Below, in pieces: positions 1-6,177 of a stretch of 24,705 nucleotides of DNA. This DNA comes from CAZHRJ01 sp964534765 (GTDB lineage Bacteria; Lindowbacteria; 2-12-FULL-62-27). The stretch spans positions 1 to 24,705 of the forward strand of contig CAZHRJ010000032.1 of the NCBI GenBank assembly GCA_964534765.1, written 5' to 3'. Under the pieces are notes generated by a model. That model did no database searches, had not been told where the DNA came from, and worked only from the letters and a program-made list of their open reading frames with translations. Made by a program: the position numbers and the translations under genes. Position 1 is the stretch's first letter; the number at the start of each line of letters is the position of its first letter.

Positions 1-836
1 GCCGCAGATTCCACCTGTGCCGCCGGAACCGGCGCCGGTGTGGAGGGAGGGGTCGGGGTCGATTCGGGCAATGCGGCCGGCGATGAGGCGGCGGGTGTTG
101 CCGCGGCCGCCGCATCCGCCGCGGCCTTCTCAGCCTGCTGAATTCTCTCTTGATAGACCGCGGCGCCTTCAAGAATCGCGTCCGCGATCGTCTTGAGATA
201 CAACGCAATCGCCCGGATGGCGTCGTCGTTGCCTGGAATGCCGTATGTCGCCCAGTCGGGGTCGCAGTTGGTGTCGAGAATTCCCAGTACAGGAATTTTG
301 AGTTTCTGAGCCTCCATCACGGCGGTCAGCTCCCGTTTGAGGTCAATGATCACAATCAGGTCCGGCAGGTGTTTCATGTTCCGGATTCCGGATAGCATGG
401 ATTTGAGCCGGTTCATTTCCTTGCGAAAGCGTTTTGCCTCCTTATTGTTCATCCGCCCGACGGTGCCGTCCGCCTCCAGATCCTCCATGCGCCGCAGTTT
501 GTCGATGCTCCGCGATATCGTCGTGTAATTCGTCAACATCCCGCCGAGCCACCGGGTGTTCACATAATACATCCCGCATCGGCTGGCCTCGCGCTCGATC
601 GCTTCCGCCGCCTGCTTCTTGGTGCCCACAAAAAGCACCCGCGCGCCCGTTGACGCGATCTCAGTGACCTTCTGCAGCACCTCGCGAAAGATGCGGAGAG
701 TCTGTTGAAGATCGATAATATGGATATTCTTGCGTTTGGTGTAGATAAACGACGCCATCTTGGGGTTCCAGCGGCGTGTCTGGTGGCCAAAGTGCGCACC
801 GGCCTCCAGAAGCTGTTTCATCGCTATGCGAACCAA
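1..836 (-). CDS. rpsB: 30S ribosomal protein S2, C-terminally cut by window edge
   Basis: Structural protein of the small ribosomal subunit. The reverse-strand translation begins with a short leader, then MKQLLEAGAHFGHQTRRWNP, the N-terminal S2 signature. It continues with IYTKRKNIHIIDLQQT, VLFVGTKKQA and YVNTRWLGGMLTNY, all S2 hallmarks. The start is read as TTG at 836: GGAGGTG (844-850) lies 7-9 bases upstream, and five residues then precede the internal ATG at 821, matching S2 proteins that begin a few residues before MKQLLEAG. The ATG at 821 has poorer spacing. About 278 codons are visible without a stop; the last 40 or so form an Ala/Pro-rich low-complexity tail after the conserved fold, longer than in E. 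coli S2. The usual downstream neighbour tsf would lie beyond the left edge. Identity is certain; only the start and the missing end are open. Confidence 0.97.
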   Translation of the reverse strand, partial: MVRIAMKQLLEAGAHFGHQTRRWNPKMASFIYTKRKNIHIIDLQQTLRIFREVLQKVTEIASTGARVLFVGTKKQAAEAIEREASRCGMYYVNTRWLGGMLTNYTTISRSIDKLRRMEDLEADGTVGRMNNKEAKRFRKEMNRLKSMLSGIRNMKHLPDLIVIIDLKRELTAVMEAQKLKIPVLGILDTNCDPDWATYGIPGNDDAIRAIALYLKTIADAILEGAAVYQERIQQAEKAAADAAAAATPAASSPAALPESTPTPPSTPAPVPAAQVESA

Positions 837-843
837 CGGTATT

Positions 844-850
844 CACCTCC
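844..850 (-). promoter_or_regulatory. Ribosome binding site deciding the rpsB start
   Basis: GGAGGTG on the reverse strand, 7 bases before TTG 836 (9 bases from the GGAGG core). This spacing supports TTG over the in-frame ATG at 821. Confidence 0.7.
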
Positions 851-856
851 GTGATC

Positions 857-912
857 AACGGGCCCCGTCTTCCCTCGGAAGACCACGCCCGTTTCCTCCC
901 GCGCAACGCGGG
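857..912 (-). promoter_or_regulatory. Folded 5' leader of rpsB (candidate S2 autoregulatory structure)
   Basis: In the rpsB mRNA sense two hairpins precede the Shine-Dalgarno sequence. The first is CCCGCG-TTG-CGCGGG (plus-strand 898-912). The second is a two-helix stem: AACGGGC (887-893) pairs with GCCCGTT (857-863), a 3x3 internal loop follows, then GTCTTCC pairs with GGAAGAC (867-883) around a 3-base loop. The long stem ends 6 bases before GGAGG. Pairing is seen directly. Autoregulation by S2 is known in other bacteria and is inferred here only from the position. Confidence 0.55.
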
Positions 913-941
913 AACGCTTCATGGGTACCTCAAACACAGGG

Positions 942-970
942 ACTCTATCTCAGTCCTTCCTGTATTTCAA
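942..970 (-). promoter_or_regulatory. Predicted sigma-70-type promoter of rpsB
   Basis: Reverse strand TTGAAA (965-970), a 17-base spacer, then TAGAGT (942-947). Transcription would start near 935 and give a leader of about 100 nt that contains both rpsB hairpins. Prediction from consensus only. Confidence 0.5.
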
Positions 971-989
971 TCCCGAAATGGCGGGGAAT

Positions 990-1024
990 GGGCAAAATGG
1001 CAAAATGGGCAAAATGGGCAAAAT
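990..1024 (+). repeat. Short tandem repeat GGGCAAAAT, four units
   Basis: Four head-to-tail copies of GGGCAAAAT (the second is GGCAAAAT, one G short) run directly into the left inverted repeat of the transposase element, whose first bases continue the pattern as GGGGAC. Looks like a slippage-prone minisatellite at the element boundary. It lies upstream of the rpsB promoter. Confidence 0.85.
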
Positions 1025-1052
1025 GGGGACGTTGATTGACAAATTGACAAAT
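1025..1052 (+). repeat. Left inverted repeat of the RAYT unit
   Basis: 28 bp, perfect inverted copy of 1927-1954. Begins GGGGACGTTG and carries two tandem ATTGACAA words (1035-1050), each containing a -35-like TTGACA pointing toward the transposase gene. It may therefore contribute to tnpA transcription. Confidence 0.9.
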
Positions 1053-1069
1053 GAAGATAGAAGTTCGAT

Positions 1070-1927
1070 ATGCCAAGAATGGCGCGGGTGGATGTGCCGG
1101 AATCGTGGTACCACATTGTCGCGCGTGGACAGAGACGGGAGGCCCTCTTTCTGTCTGCTTCTGATCGCCTTCGGTATTTGTCGGAACTGGCGCGATCCCT
1201 GCGCCGCTACCAGTGCCGATTGGGCGCGTATTGTCTGATGCCCAATCATGTCCACTTGTTGATTTATCGCACGCGGGAGAGCCTCGGAAGAATTTTCCTC
1301 GATGCGCACGGACGATATGGCCGTTACTTCAACCGGCGCCACAATAAAGTCGGCTATGTATTTCAGGGCCGGTTCAAATCATACCTGGTTTTGCTTGAGG
1401 ACTACCTGGATGCGCTCGTACGGTACATTCATGAAAATCCGGTGAAGGCGAACCTGGCCCGGTCAGCGGGGGGGTATGTCTGGTCATCGGATCGATTCTA
1501 TCGCGGGTCTGGCTCTGAGGACTCGGTTCGGGGAGTTCTGTCGCGGGTTCCGGGCTATGAAGGGCGGACGGGGAGTCAGAGATACAGCGAATTAATGGGC
1601 GGAGACTGTGAGGAAGTCCCGCGGGTCGATCAGTACATTGGCGACCGGGATGACCTGGAATTCTGGGACCGGAGGACTCGAGGCCGAAAGAAGGAGGGCA
1701 CGGAGAGGCGGGGGGTTCTGAGCTTGAGCCATCGCGTCAAGATCATGGAGAGGGAAATGGGATTTGATGTAAGGCGGCTTCGAAGTGATCGGCGCACGAG
1801 GGAGATATCCGGTGTTCGCCAGCAGGTCATGGCCAAACTGTATTCCGAGGGATATCCCGTCAGCAAGATTGCCGAGTTGTTCGCCAAGACACCTGCAGCG
1901 GTTCTTCACTCTGTAAACCGTTCATGA
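1070..1927 (+). CDS. REP-associated tyrosine transposase (Y1_Tnp, IS200-like) with C-terminal DnaA-like helix-turn-helix
   Basis: Single-strand DNA transposase/nuclease of the RAYT group. The protein (285 aa) has the family start RVDVPESWYHIVARG, the HUH metal-binding motif in LMPNHVHLLIY (around residues 56-66), GYVFQGRFKSYLV, and a YIHENPVKA segment that carries the candidate nucleophilic tyrosine. The C-terminal 50 residues (VRQQVMAKLYSEGYPVSKIA and following) resemble the helix-turn-helix of DnaA domain 4, seen in a subset of these transposases. The ATG at 1070 is chosen because the N-terminus aligns residue for residue with the second copy at 21887. A Shine-Dalgarno sequence is weak. The gene is intact and sits exactly inside the inverted repeats. 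A role in moving or cutting flanking REP-like repeats is family knowledge, not shown here. Confidence 0.93.
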   Translation: MPRMARVDVPESWYHIVARGQRREALFLSASDRLRYLSELARSLRRYQCRLGAYCLMPNHVHLLIYRTRESLGRIFLDAHGRYGRYFNRRHNKVGYVFQGRFKSYLVLLEDYLDALVRYIHENPVKANLARSAGGYVWSSDRFYRGSGSEDSVRGVLSRVPGYEGRTGSQRYSELMGGDCEEVPRVDQYIGDRDDLEFWDRRTRGRKKEGTERRGVLSLSHRVKIMEREMGFDVRRLRSDRRTREISGVRQQVMAKLYSEGYPVSKIAELFAKTPAAVLHSVNRS

Positions 1928-1954
1928 TTTGTCAATTTGTCAATCAACGTCCCC
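1927..1954 (-). repeat. Right inverted repeat of the RAYT unit
   Basis: Perfect inverted copy of 1025-1052. Its first base is the last base of the transposase stop codon. It ends 29 bases before the putative start of the SGNH hydrolase gene. Confidence 0.9.
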
Positions 1955-1983
1955 AATTTCTATTTTTCCCGATTTCATAGATT

Positions 1984-3195
1984 TTGAAAGGCTGGTTGAG
2001 GGGGCTTGGGATTCTTGTGGGGGTGGGGGCGGGATGGATTGTTCTGGTTGAGGTGTTGATCCGGATTCTGTTTCCTCAGCCCGATGTGTTTCACCAGCTT
2101 GATCCGGTCTATGGGTACAGCGGTATTCCCGGAAAATCCGGGCGATACTTCAGCCGGCATGGGGAGTACACGTCCACACTCCGCATGAACCAGGCCGGGT
2201 TTCGCGACGTCGAGCATGAGATGGCAAAACCTCCCCACACGTACCGGATACTCTTTCTGGGCGACTCCTACACCGAATCCAAAGAGGTCACCCTTGACGA
2301 AACCTTCTGGCGGAAACTTCAGACTCTACTCCCGGCTCTTCCAGACGGCCGGAAGGTCGAAATCATCAGCATGGGCGTGAGCGGATACGGTACGGGACAC
2401 CAGTGGATGGTGCTCGAACACAAGGGACTCGCCATGGATCCGGACCTGGTGGTGGTGGCGTTTACGGAGTCGACCGACGTCTGGAATAACAGCCGCCACC
2501 TGGATTCGATCAACGACGGCCGGGATCCGGGGGCGATACCGATGAAACCGTATTTCAAACTCAACCCGGACACGCTGGACCTTATTCCGTTTCAAACCCA
2601 TGATATCGATCACGGCTTGACCGGATTTTTCCGCCGGCATTTTCAGACCTACTTGTTCGTGCGAAATCTTGCGGTCGCCAACCCGACACTCATGCGAATC
2701 GCCTGGAAACTCGGATTCGTCCATACTCCACCCACTCCGCCAACGCTGGCCTGGACGCATCCGCTCAACTACGACGTATTCCGGACCGACCTGGCCGGTG
2801 ATACGCACTGGGTCGAGGCCTGGTCTCTGACGGAACGGTTATTTCTGGAAATAGACCGGACCTGCCGGTCCGGCGGCGCGCGGCTGCTCGTGGTGGACAT
2901 ACCGTCACCGCATCAGCTCTACAAGGATTTGCAGGAGAGCGAGTTTCGGGCCTACCCGGATTTGAAAACGGTCCCGCTGGACTGGGGGCTTCCCGGCAGG
3001 AGACTGGATGCGTTTCTCGCCGACCACGGCATTGCGTTTCTCTATCTCTATCCGATCTTCCGCACCCATGTCGAAGAAAATCCAAGCCCGTCGATGTATT
3101 TCAAAATCGACGCGCACCTCAGCCCCCACGGCCACGACCGAGTAGCCAGTCAATTGAAACTAAAAATTCTGGAATTGGTTGGGCCCGGGACTTAA
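1984..3195 (+). CDS. SGNH/GDSL-family hydrolase or acyltransferase, membrane-anchored
   Basis: About 403 aa with an N-terminal hydrophobic anchor (LGILVGVGAGWIVLVEVLI). SGNH blocks are visible: ILFLGDSYTES (nucleophile Ser at about residue 95), MGVSGYGTGHQ (Gly block), DLVVVAFTESTDVWNNS where the Asn block is expected, and DAHLSPHGHDRVA near the C-terminus (Asp about 376, His about 378). Such enzymes remove or transfer acyl groups on sugars; the substrate is unknown. The start is uncertain: the frame opens right after TAG at 1978, and only ATT, TTG (1984, 1996) and GTG (2017) are available, with no clear Shine-Dalgarno sequence. It lies just downstream of the RAYT unit, so the original promoter/start region may have been altered. 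The neighbouring carbamoyltransferase cluster suggests joint work on a surface glycan. The 3' end overlaps the opposing small gene by 4 bases. Confidence 0.8.
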   Translation: MKGWLRGLGILVGVGAGWIVLVEVLIRILFPQPDVFHQLDPVYGYSGIPGKSGRYFSRHGEYTSTLRMNQAGFRDVEHEMAKPPHTYRILFLGDSYTESKEVTLDETFWRKLQTLLPALPDGRKVEIISMGVSGYGTGHQWMVLEHKGLAMDPDLVVVAFTESTDVWNNSRHLDSINDGRDPGAIPMKPYFKLNPDTLDLIPFQTHDIDHGLTGFFRRHFQTYLFVRNLAVANPTLMRIAWKLGFVHTPPTPPTLAWTHPLNYDVFRTDLAGDTHWVEAWSLTERLFLEIDRTCRSGGARLLVVDIPSPHQLYKDLQESEFRAYPDLKTVPLDWGLPGRRLDAFLADHGIAFLYLYPIFRTHVEENPSPSMYFKIDAHLSPHGHDRVASQLKLKILELVGPGT

Positions 3196-3404
3196 AACAG
3201 GACGTAAATAAACGGCGCAACTCCCGACATCGCGGCGCCACCGGCAAGGAGAGCGACTGTTCCCAGGACCAAAATCAGCGGGATCAGCCACCACAGCTTC
3301 TGCTGCCACAGATAAACCATCAGCTGCCTGAAAATTCCCGCACGACGGCTCAGTTTACCGCCCATTCCACCGGCGGGATCGGGTTGAGATTCTGTCTCTG
3401 CCAT
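3192..3404 (-). CDS. DUF5989-like small membrane protein
   Basis: 70 aa from ATG 3404; a GTG at 3422 would add six residues. ATG is preferred because GAGG lies 8 bases upstream. The protein has a polar N-terminus, then a single membrane segment (LWWLIPLILVLGTVALLAGG) and ends in VAPFIYVLF. The Trp/Lys-rich entry to the helix and the APFIYxLF terminus are typical of the DUF5989 family, whose members are commonly encoded beside NodU/CmcH carbamoyltransferases and SGNH hydrolases. Function is unknown; it may anchor or organise the carbamoylation machinery. Unusually it is transcribed against the rest of the cluster and is tail-to-tail with the SGNH gene, sharing 4 bases. Confidence 0.75.
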   Translation of the reverse strand: MAETESQPDPAGGMGGKLSRRAGIFRQLMVYLWQQKLWWLIPLILVLGTVALLAGGAAMSGVAPFIYVLF

Positions 3405-3481
3405 GCCCCAATCCTCGAACACCTGATCCCGTTTGTCAAGTTTGTCTTTCCTGCCCGAATGGGATAGCCTGATCTTTCGTC

Positions 3482-4117
3482 ATGATGACCGTGACCGAAC
3501 CCGTGACCGTTTTGACGGACTATGTGCTGGCGGCGGCCAATGCCGTATTTGGAATCCGTCTCCTTTTGGACGCCGGCCCAAGCGGGCAGCGATGCGTACA
3601 ATTATGGTCGGCCGCATTTTTCGCCACGTCGGCGGCGGCGATGCTTGGCGGGACATATCACGGGCTGGCGCACAACCTGCCGCCGTGGGCCGCTGTATCT
3701 ATATGGAGGGCAACGCTCTATTCAGTCGGGCTTGCCGGCCTGTTGATGCTGGCCGGAGAGATTCGCGCGACCAGTATACGGCCCTGGCGGGAGTGTTTCT
3801 GGGTGATAGCGATAGTGAAATTCATGGTGTTTGCGTTCTGGATGTTGACCCACGACCGGTTCCTGTACGTTATCCTCGACTATCTTCCTTCGATGCTGGC
3901 GGTTTTGAGCCTGGCGATTTACGACCGGATTCGGCGCCGATCGGACGCGTCGCCTTGGCTTATCGGCGGTATTGCCGTTTCCATTCTTGCCGCCGCCCTT
4001 CAGGCCTGGGAGGTTCGGCCGCACCGCCATTTCAATCACAACGACCTCTATCACGTTATCCAGACAGGCGCGTCATGGCTATTTTACAGGGGCGCCCGGC
4101 GCCTGATGGACCGTTAG
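3482..4117 (+). CDS. Seven-segment integral membrane protein, carbamoyltransferase-cluster associated (unknown function)
   Basis: 211 aa, almost entirely membrane helices. I count seven: near residues 10-30, 40-65, 70-100, 112-130, 137-157, 165-185 and 190-207. Conserved-looking polar residues sit in the membrane: GGTYHG at the end of helix 2, and HFNHNDLYHVIQ leading into helix 7. A His at helix 2 and His/Asp at helix 7 in a seven-TM frame recall the CREST hydrolase superfamily (alkaline ceramidase type), but the canonical SxxxH is not exact, so this is only an analogy. It may belong to the DUF6962-type hypothetical membrane proteins. The ATG at 3482 is used; Shine-Dalgarno is weak, and a poor TTGTCT-N17-TAGCCT lies upstream. 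A longer overlapping frame (3433-4146) is not membrane-like and is treated as a shadow. Confidence 0.75.
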   Translation: MMTVTEPVTVLTDYVLAAANAVFGIRLLLDAGPSGQRCVQLWSAAFFATSAAAMLGGTYHGLAHNLPPWAAVSIWRATLYSVGLAGLLMLAGEIRATSIRPWRECFWVIAIVKFMVFAFWMLTHDRFLYVILDYLPSMLAVLSLAIYDRIRRRSDASPWLIGGIAVSILAAALQAWEVRPHRHFNHNDLYHVIQTGASWLFYRGARRLMDR

Positions 4118-4183
4118 GCGTTGACAACGCCGACCGGATGGTATAGAAAAACGTCCCACTGAGTGAAGAAAGGACAGGAAGAC

Positions 4184-4435
4184 ATGTCAACGAATCCGCA
4201 GTCCCCGACCGCCTGGCAGAAGTGGATCGTTTTTTCGACCAAGGCCGCCGCGGTGCTTTTGATGGGACTCATGTACGTGATCTATTTCACGCTGTTTTCC
4301 CCGTTCGCGCTGATCTACCGCTGCTTCTCCGATCCGCTTCGGACCGCATCGACCGTCCGAGACGCGCCGGGCGGATTTTTTGTGGCACGCCGGCGTATGA
4401 CTGAAACGCGCGAAACCTCCGGCAATCCCTTCTGA
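4184..4435 (+). CDS. Small single-pass membrane protein preceding the carbamoyltransferase
   Basis: 83 aa from ATG 4184, which has AGGA nine bases upstream; a GTG at 4163 would add seven residues. One long hydrophobic stretch (residues about 20-46, including AAAVLLMGLMYVIYF) is followed by a short basic cytosolic-looking tail. No recognised domain. It ends three bases before the carbamoyltransferase ATG, so the two are almost certainly co-translated. Small membrane proteins (SxtJ, DUF5989) recur at this position beside NodU-like enzymes in other genomes; I cannot show that this one is SxtJ-related. Probably an anchor or partner for the soluble transferase. Confidence 0.7.
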   Translation: MSTNPQSPTAWQKWIVFSTKAAAVLLMGLMYVIYFTLFSPFALIYRCFSDPLRTASTVRDAPGGFFVARRRMTETRETSGNPF

Positions 4436-4438
4436 CGC

Positions 4439-6151
4439 ATGTACATTCTGGGGCTATCCTGTTTTTATCATGACGCCGCAGCCGCCCTGATCCATGACGG
4501 CCGGCTGGTCGCGGCGACCGAAGAGGAGCGCCTTTCCCGGAAAAAACACGATTCCCGGTTTCCGCGGCACGCGGCATTCTGGTGCCTGAAGGAGGCGGGC
4601 ATAACGGTTGCGGATCTGGACTACGTGGTTTTTTATGAAAAGCCGTTCACCAAATTTGAGAGAATCCTCAAGACCAACCTATCAACCTTCCCTCGCGGCG
4701 CGGGTCTTTTTGCCCGGTCCATGACCGCCTGGCTGGGGGACAAACTCTGGATGGAAGCCATTATCCGGGAGGGACTCGGATACAGCGGAGAGATCCTCTA
4801 TGTCGAACACCACATGTCGCATGCGGCCAGCGCCTATTTTTGTTCGCCGTTTACCGAAGCCGCGATATTGTCGGTGGATGGAGTGGGCGAGTGGACGACA
4901 ACCGCGGTCGGCGTCGCGCGCGGATCAGAGATCCGGCTTGAGGAGGAACTCCGGTTTCCGCATTCGATCGGCCTACTCTACAGCGCGTTCACCGCGTTTT
5001 TGGGATTCGAGGTCAACGAGGGCGAATACAAAGTCATGGGGATGGCGCCGTATGGACAGCCCAAATACGTGGACCGAATCCGCCAGATCGTCAAAATCCA
5101 CGACGACGGCTCCTTCTGGCTCGACATGGACTACTTCGCCTACCACCGCACGCACGACACCAGCTACAGCCGGAAGTTTCTCGACCTATTCGGACAGCCC
5201 CGATCGCCCAAGTCCGGCGAGGTCCTTGATCCGTACTACGCGGACATGGCGGCAAGCATTCAGAAGGTGACGGAGGAGATTTTGATCAAGATGGCCAAGC
5301 ATCTGAGGAAAAAAACCGGGATGCGACACCTCTGCATGGCCGGGGGTGTGGCGCTCAATTCGGTCGCGAACGCGAAAATCCGGTTTGAGGCGGGATTCGA
5401 CGACGTCTACATCCAGCCCGCGGCCGGCGATCCGGGTGGATCGCTCGGCGCCGCGCTCTATGCCTACCGGGCGTTGCTGGGTGGAAGAGAAAAATATCAG
5501 ATGGACCACGCCTATTACGGGCCGCACTATTCCGTTGCGGATGCCGAGACTTTTTTCAAGCGGGAGAACATCGCCTACCGCGGTTTTTCCGATCCGAACG
5601 GGGAACTGCTGGACCGTGTGGTGGATCTGTTGATGAAGGGGAAAGTCGTCGGATGGTATCAGGGCCCGTGCGAGTGGGGTCCGAGGGCCCTGGGCAACCG
5701 GTCGATCATCGCGGATCCGCGCCGATCCGAGATGAAGGACGTGGTGAACCGGAGCATCAAATTTCGTGAGCCGTTCAGGCCGTTTGCGCCGAGCGTTCTG
5801 GTGGACCGGGCGGCGGACTATTTTGATCTGCCCAATCCGGCCACGCACCATCCGGCCCGGTTCATGCTCTACGTCGTCCCGGTACACCCGCACGCGCAGA
5901 ACAAGCTTCCCGCAATCACCCATGTCGACGGCAGCGGCCGGCTGCAGTGCGTTTACAAGGACAAAAGTCCCCGATACTACGAACTTATTCGCCGGTTCGG
6001 CGAGGCGGGGGGTGTGCACGCGGTGTTGAATACGTCATTCAATCTGAAAGGTGAGCCGATCGTCTGCACGCCGGAGGACGCCTACCGGACATTTTCAAGG
6101 TCGGGAATGGACGCCCTGATCGTCGAAAACCTCCTCGTCGAAAAAAAATAG
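4439..6151 (+). CDS. Carbamoyltransferase, NodU/CmcH/TobZ family
   Basis: 570 aa. Transfers the carbamoyl group of carbamoyl phosphate, through carbamoyl-adenylate, to a hydroxyl of a sugar, lipid or secondary metabolite. The N-terminal Kae1-like ASKHA domain shows LSCFYHDAAAALI, ATEEERLSRKKHD (about 26-38), the metal-binding HHMSHAASAYF (about 124-134), SVDGVGEWTTT, GGVALNSVANAKI (about 300) and GDPGGSLGAALYA (about 330). The C-terminal transferase domain shows CEWGPRALGNRSI (about 411) and FREPFRPFAPSVL. Length and motif order are normal, so the enzyme should be active. There is no Shine-Dalgarno sequence at the ATG, which follows the preceding stop by three bases; translation is probably coupled. 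The SGNH hydrolase and small membrane proteins around it point to carbamoylation of an envelope component rather than an antibiotic. Confidence 0.93.
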   Translation: MYILGLSCFYHDAAAALIHDGRLVAATEEERLSRKKHDSRFPRHAAFWCLKEAGITVADLDYVVFYEKPFTKFERILKTNLSTFPRGAGLFARSMTAWLGDKLWMEAIIREGLGYSGEILYVEHHMSHAASAYFCSPFTEAAILSVDGVGEWTTTAVGVARGSEIRLEEELRFPHSIGLLYSAFTAFLGFEVNEGEYKVMGMAPYGQPKYVDRIRQIVKIHDDGSFWLDMDYFAYHRTHDTSYSRKFLDLFGQPRSPKSGEVLDPYYADMAASIQKVTEEILIKMAKHLRKKTGMRHLCMAGGVALNSVANAKIRFEAGFDDVYIQPAAGDPGGSLGAALYAYRALLGGREKYQMDHAYYGPHYSVADAETFFKRENIAYRGFSDPNGELLDRVVDLLMKGKVVGWYQGPCEWGPRALGNRSIIADPRRSEMKDVVNRSIKFREPFRPFAPSVLVDRAADYFDLPNPATHHPARFMLYVVPVHPHAQNKLPAITHVDGSGRLQCVYKDKSPRYYELIRRFGEAGGVHAVLNTSFNLKGEPIVCTPEDAYRTFSRSGMDALIVENLLVEKK

Positions 6152-6177
6152 CGCCTGCGGCCGGCCGGAGATGCCAG

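Larger units (their letters stand above)
1025..1954 (+). mobile_element. RAYT/Y1 transposase unit bounded by 28-bp perfect inverted repeats
   Basis: The segment starts with GGGGACGTTGATTGAC and ends with its reverse complement. Bases 1025-1052 match the reverse complement of 1927-1954 at all 28 positions, and the match continues outward with one mismatch to about 33 bp. Each repeat contains two direct copies of ATTGACAA. The stop codon of the enclosed gene ends on the first base of the right repeat (1927). IS200/IS605 elements lack terminal inverted repeats, whereas RAYT genes are typically flanked by inversely oriented REP sequences, so this fits a REP-type unit. No target duplication is apparent. 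Confidence 0.8.

Noticed and set aside
1036..1072. TTGACA in the left repeat as a full transposase promoter
   Set aside because: At 17 bases the -10 would be GATATG overlapping the start codon; the match is poor, so it is mentioned only as a possible contribution.
950..1342. 130-codon minus-strand frame over the tandem repeat and transposase
   Set aside because: Its C-terminus is just the translated GGGCAAAAT repeat; the transposase on the other strand explains the region.
3433..4146. 237-codon plus-strand frame overlapping the seven-TM gene
   Set aside because: Arg/Cys/Gly-rich, not membrane-like; the 3482 frame has seven coherent hydrophobic helices.
5186..6019. 277-codon frame antisense to the carbamoyltransferase
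   Set aside because: Shadow of a well-supported gene.
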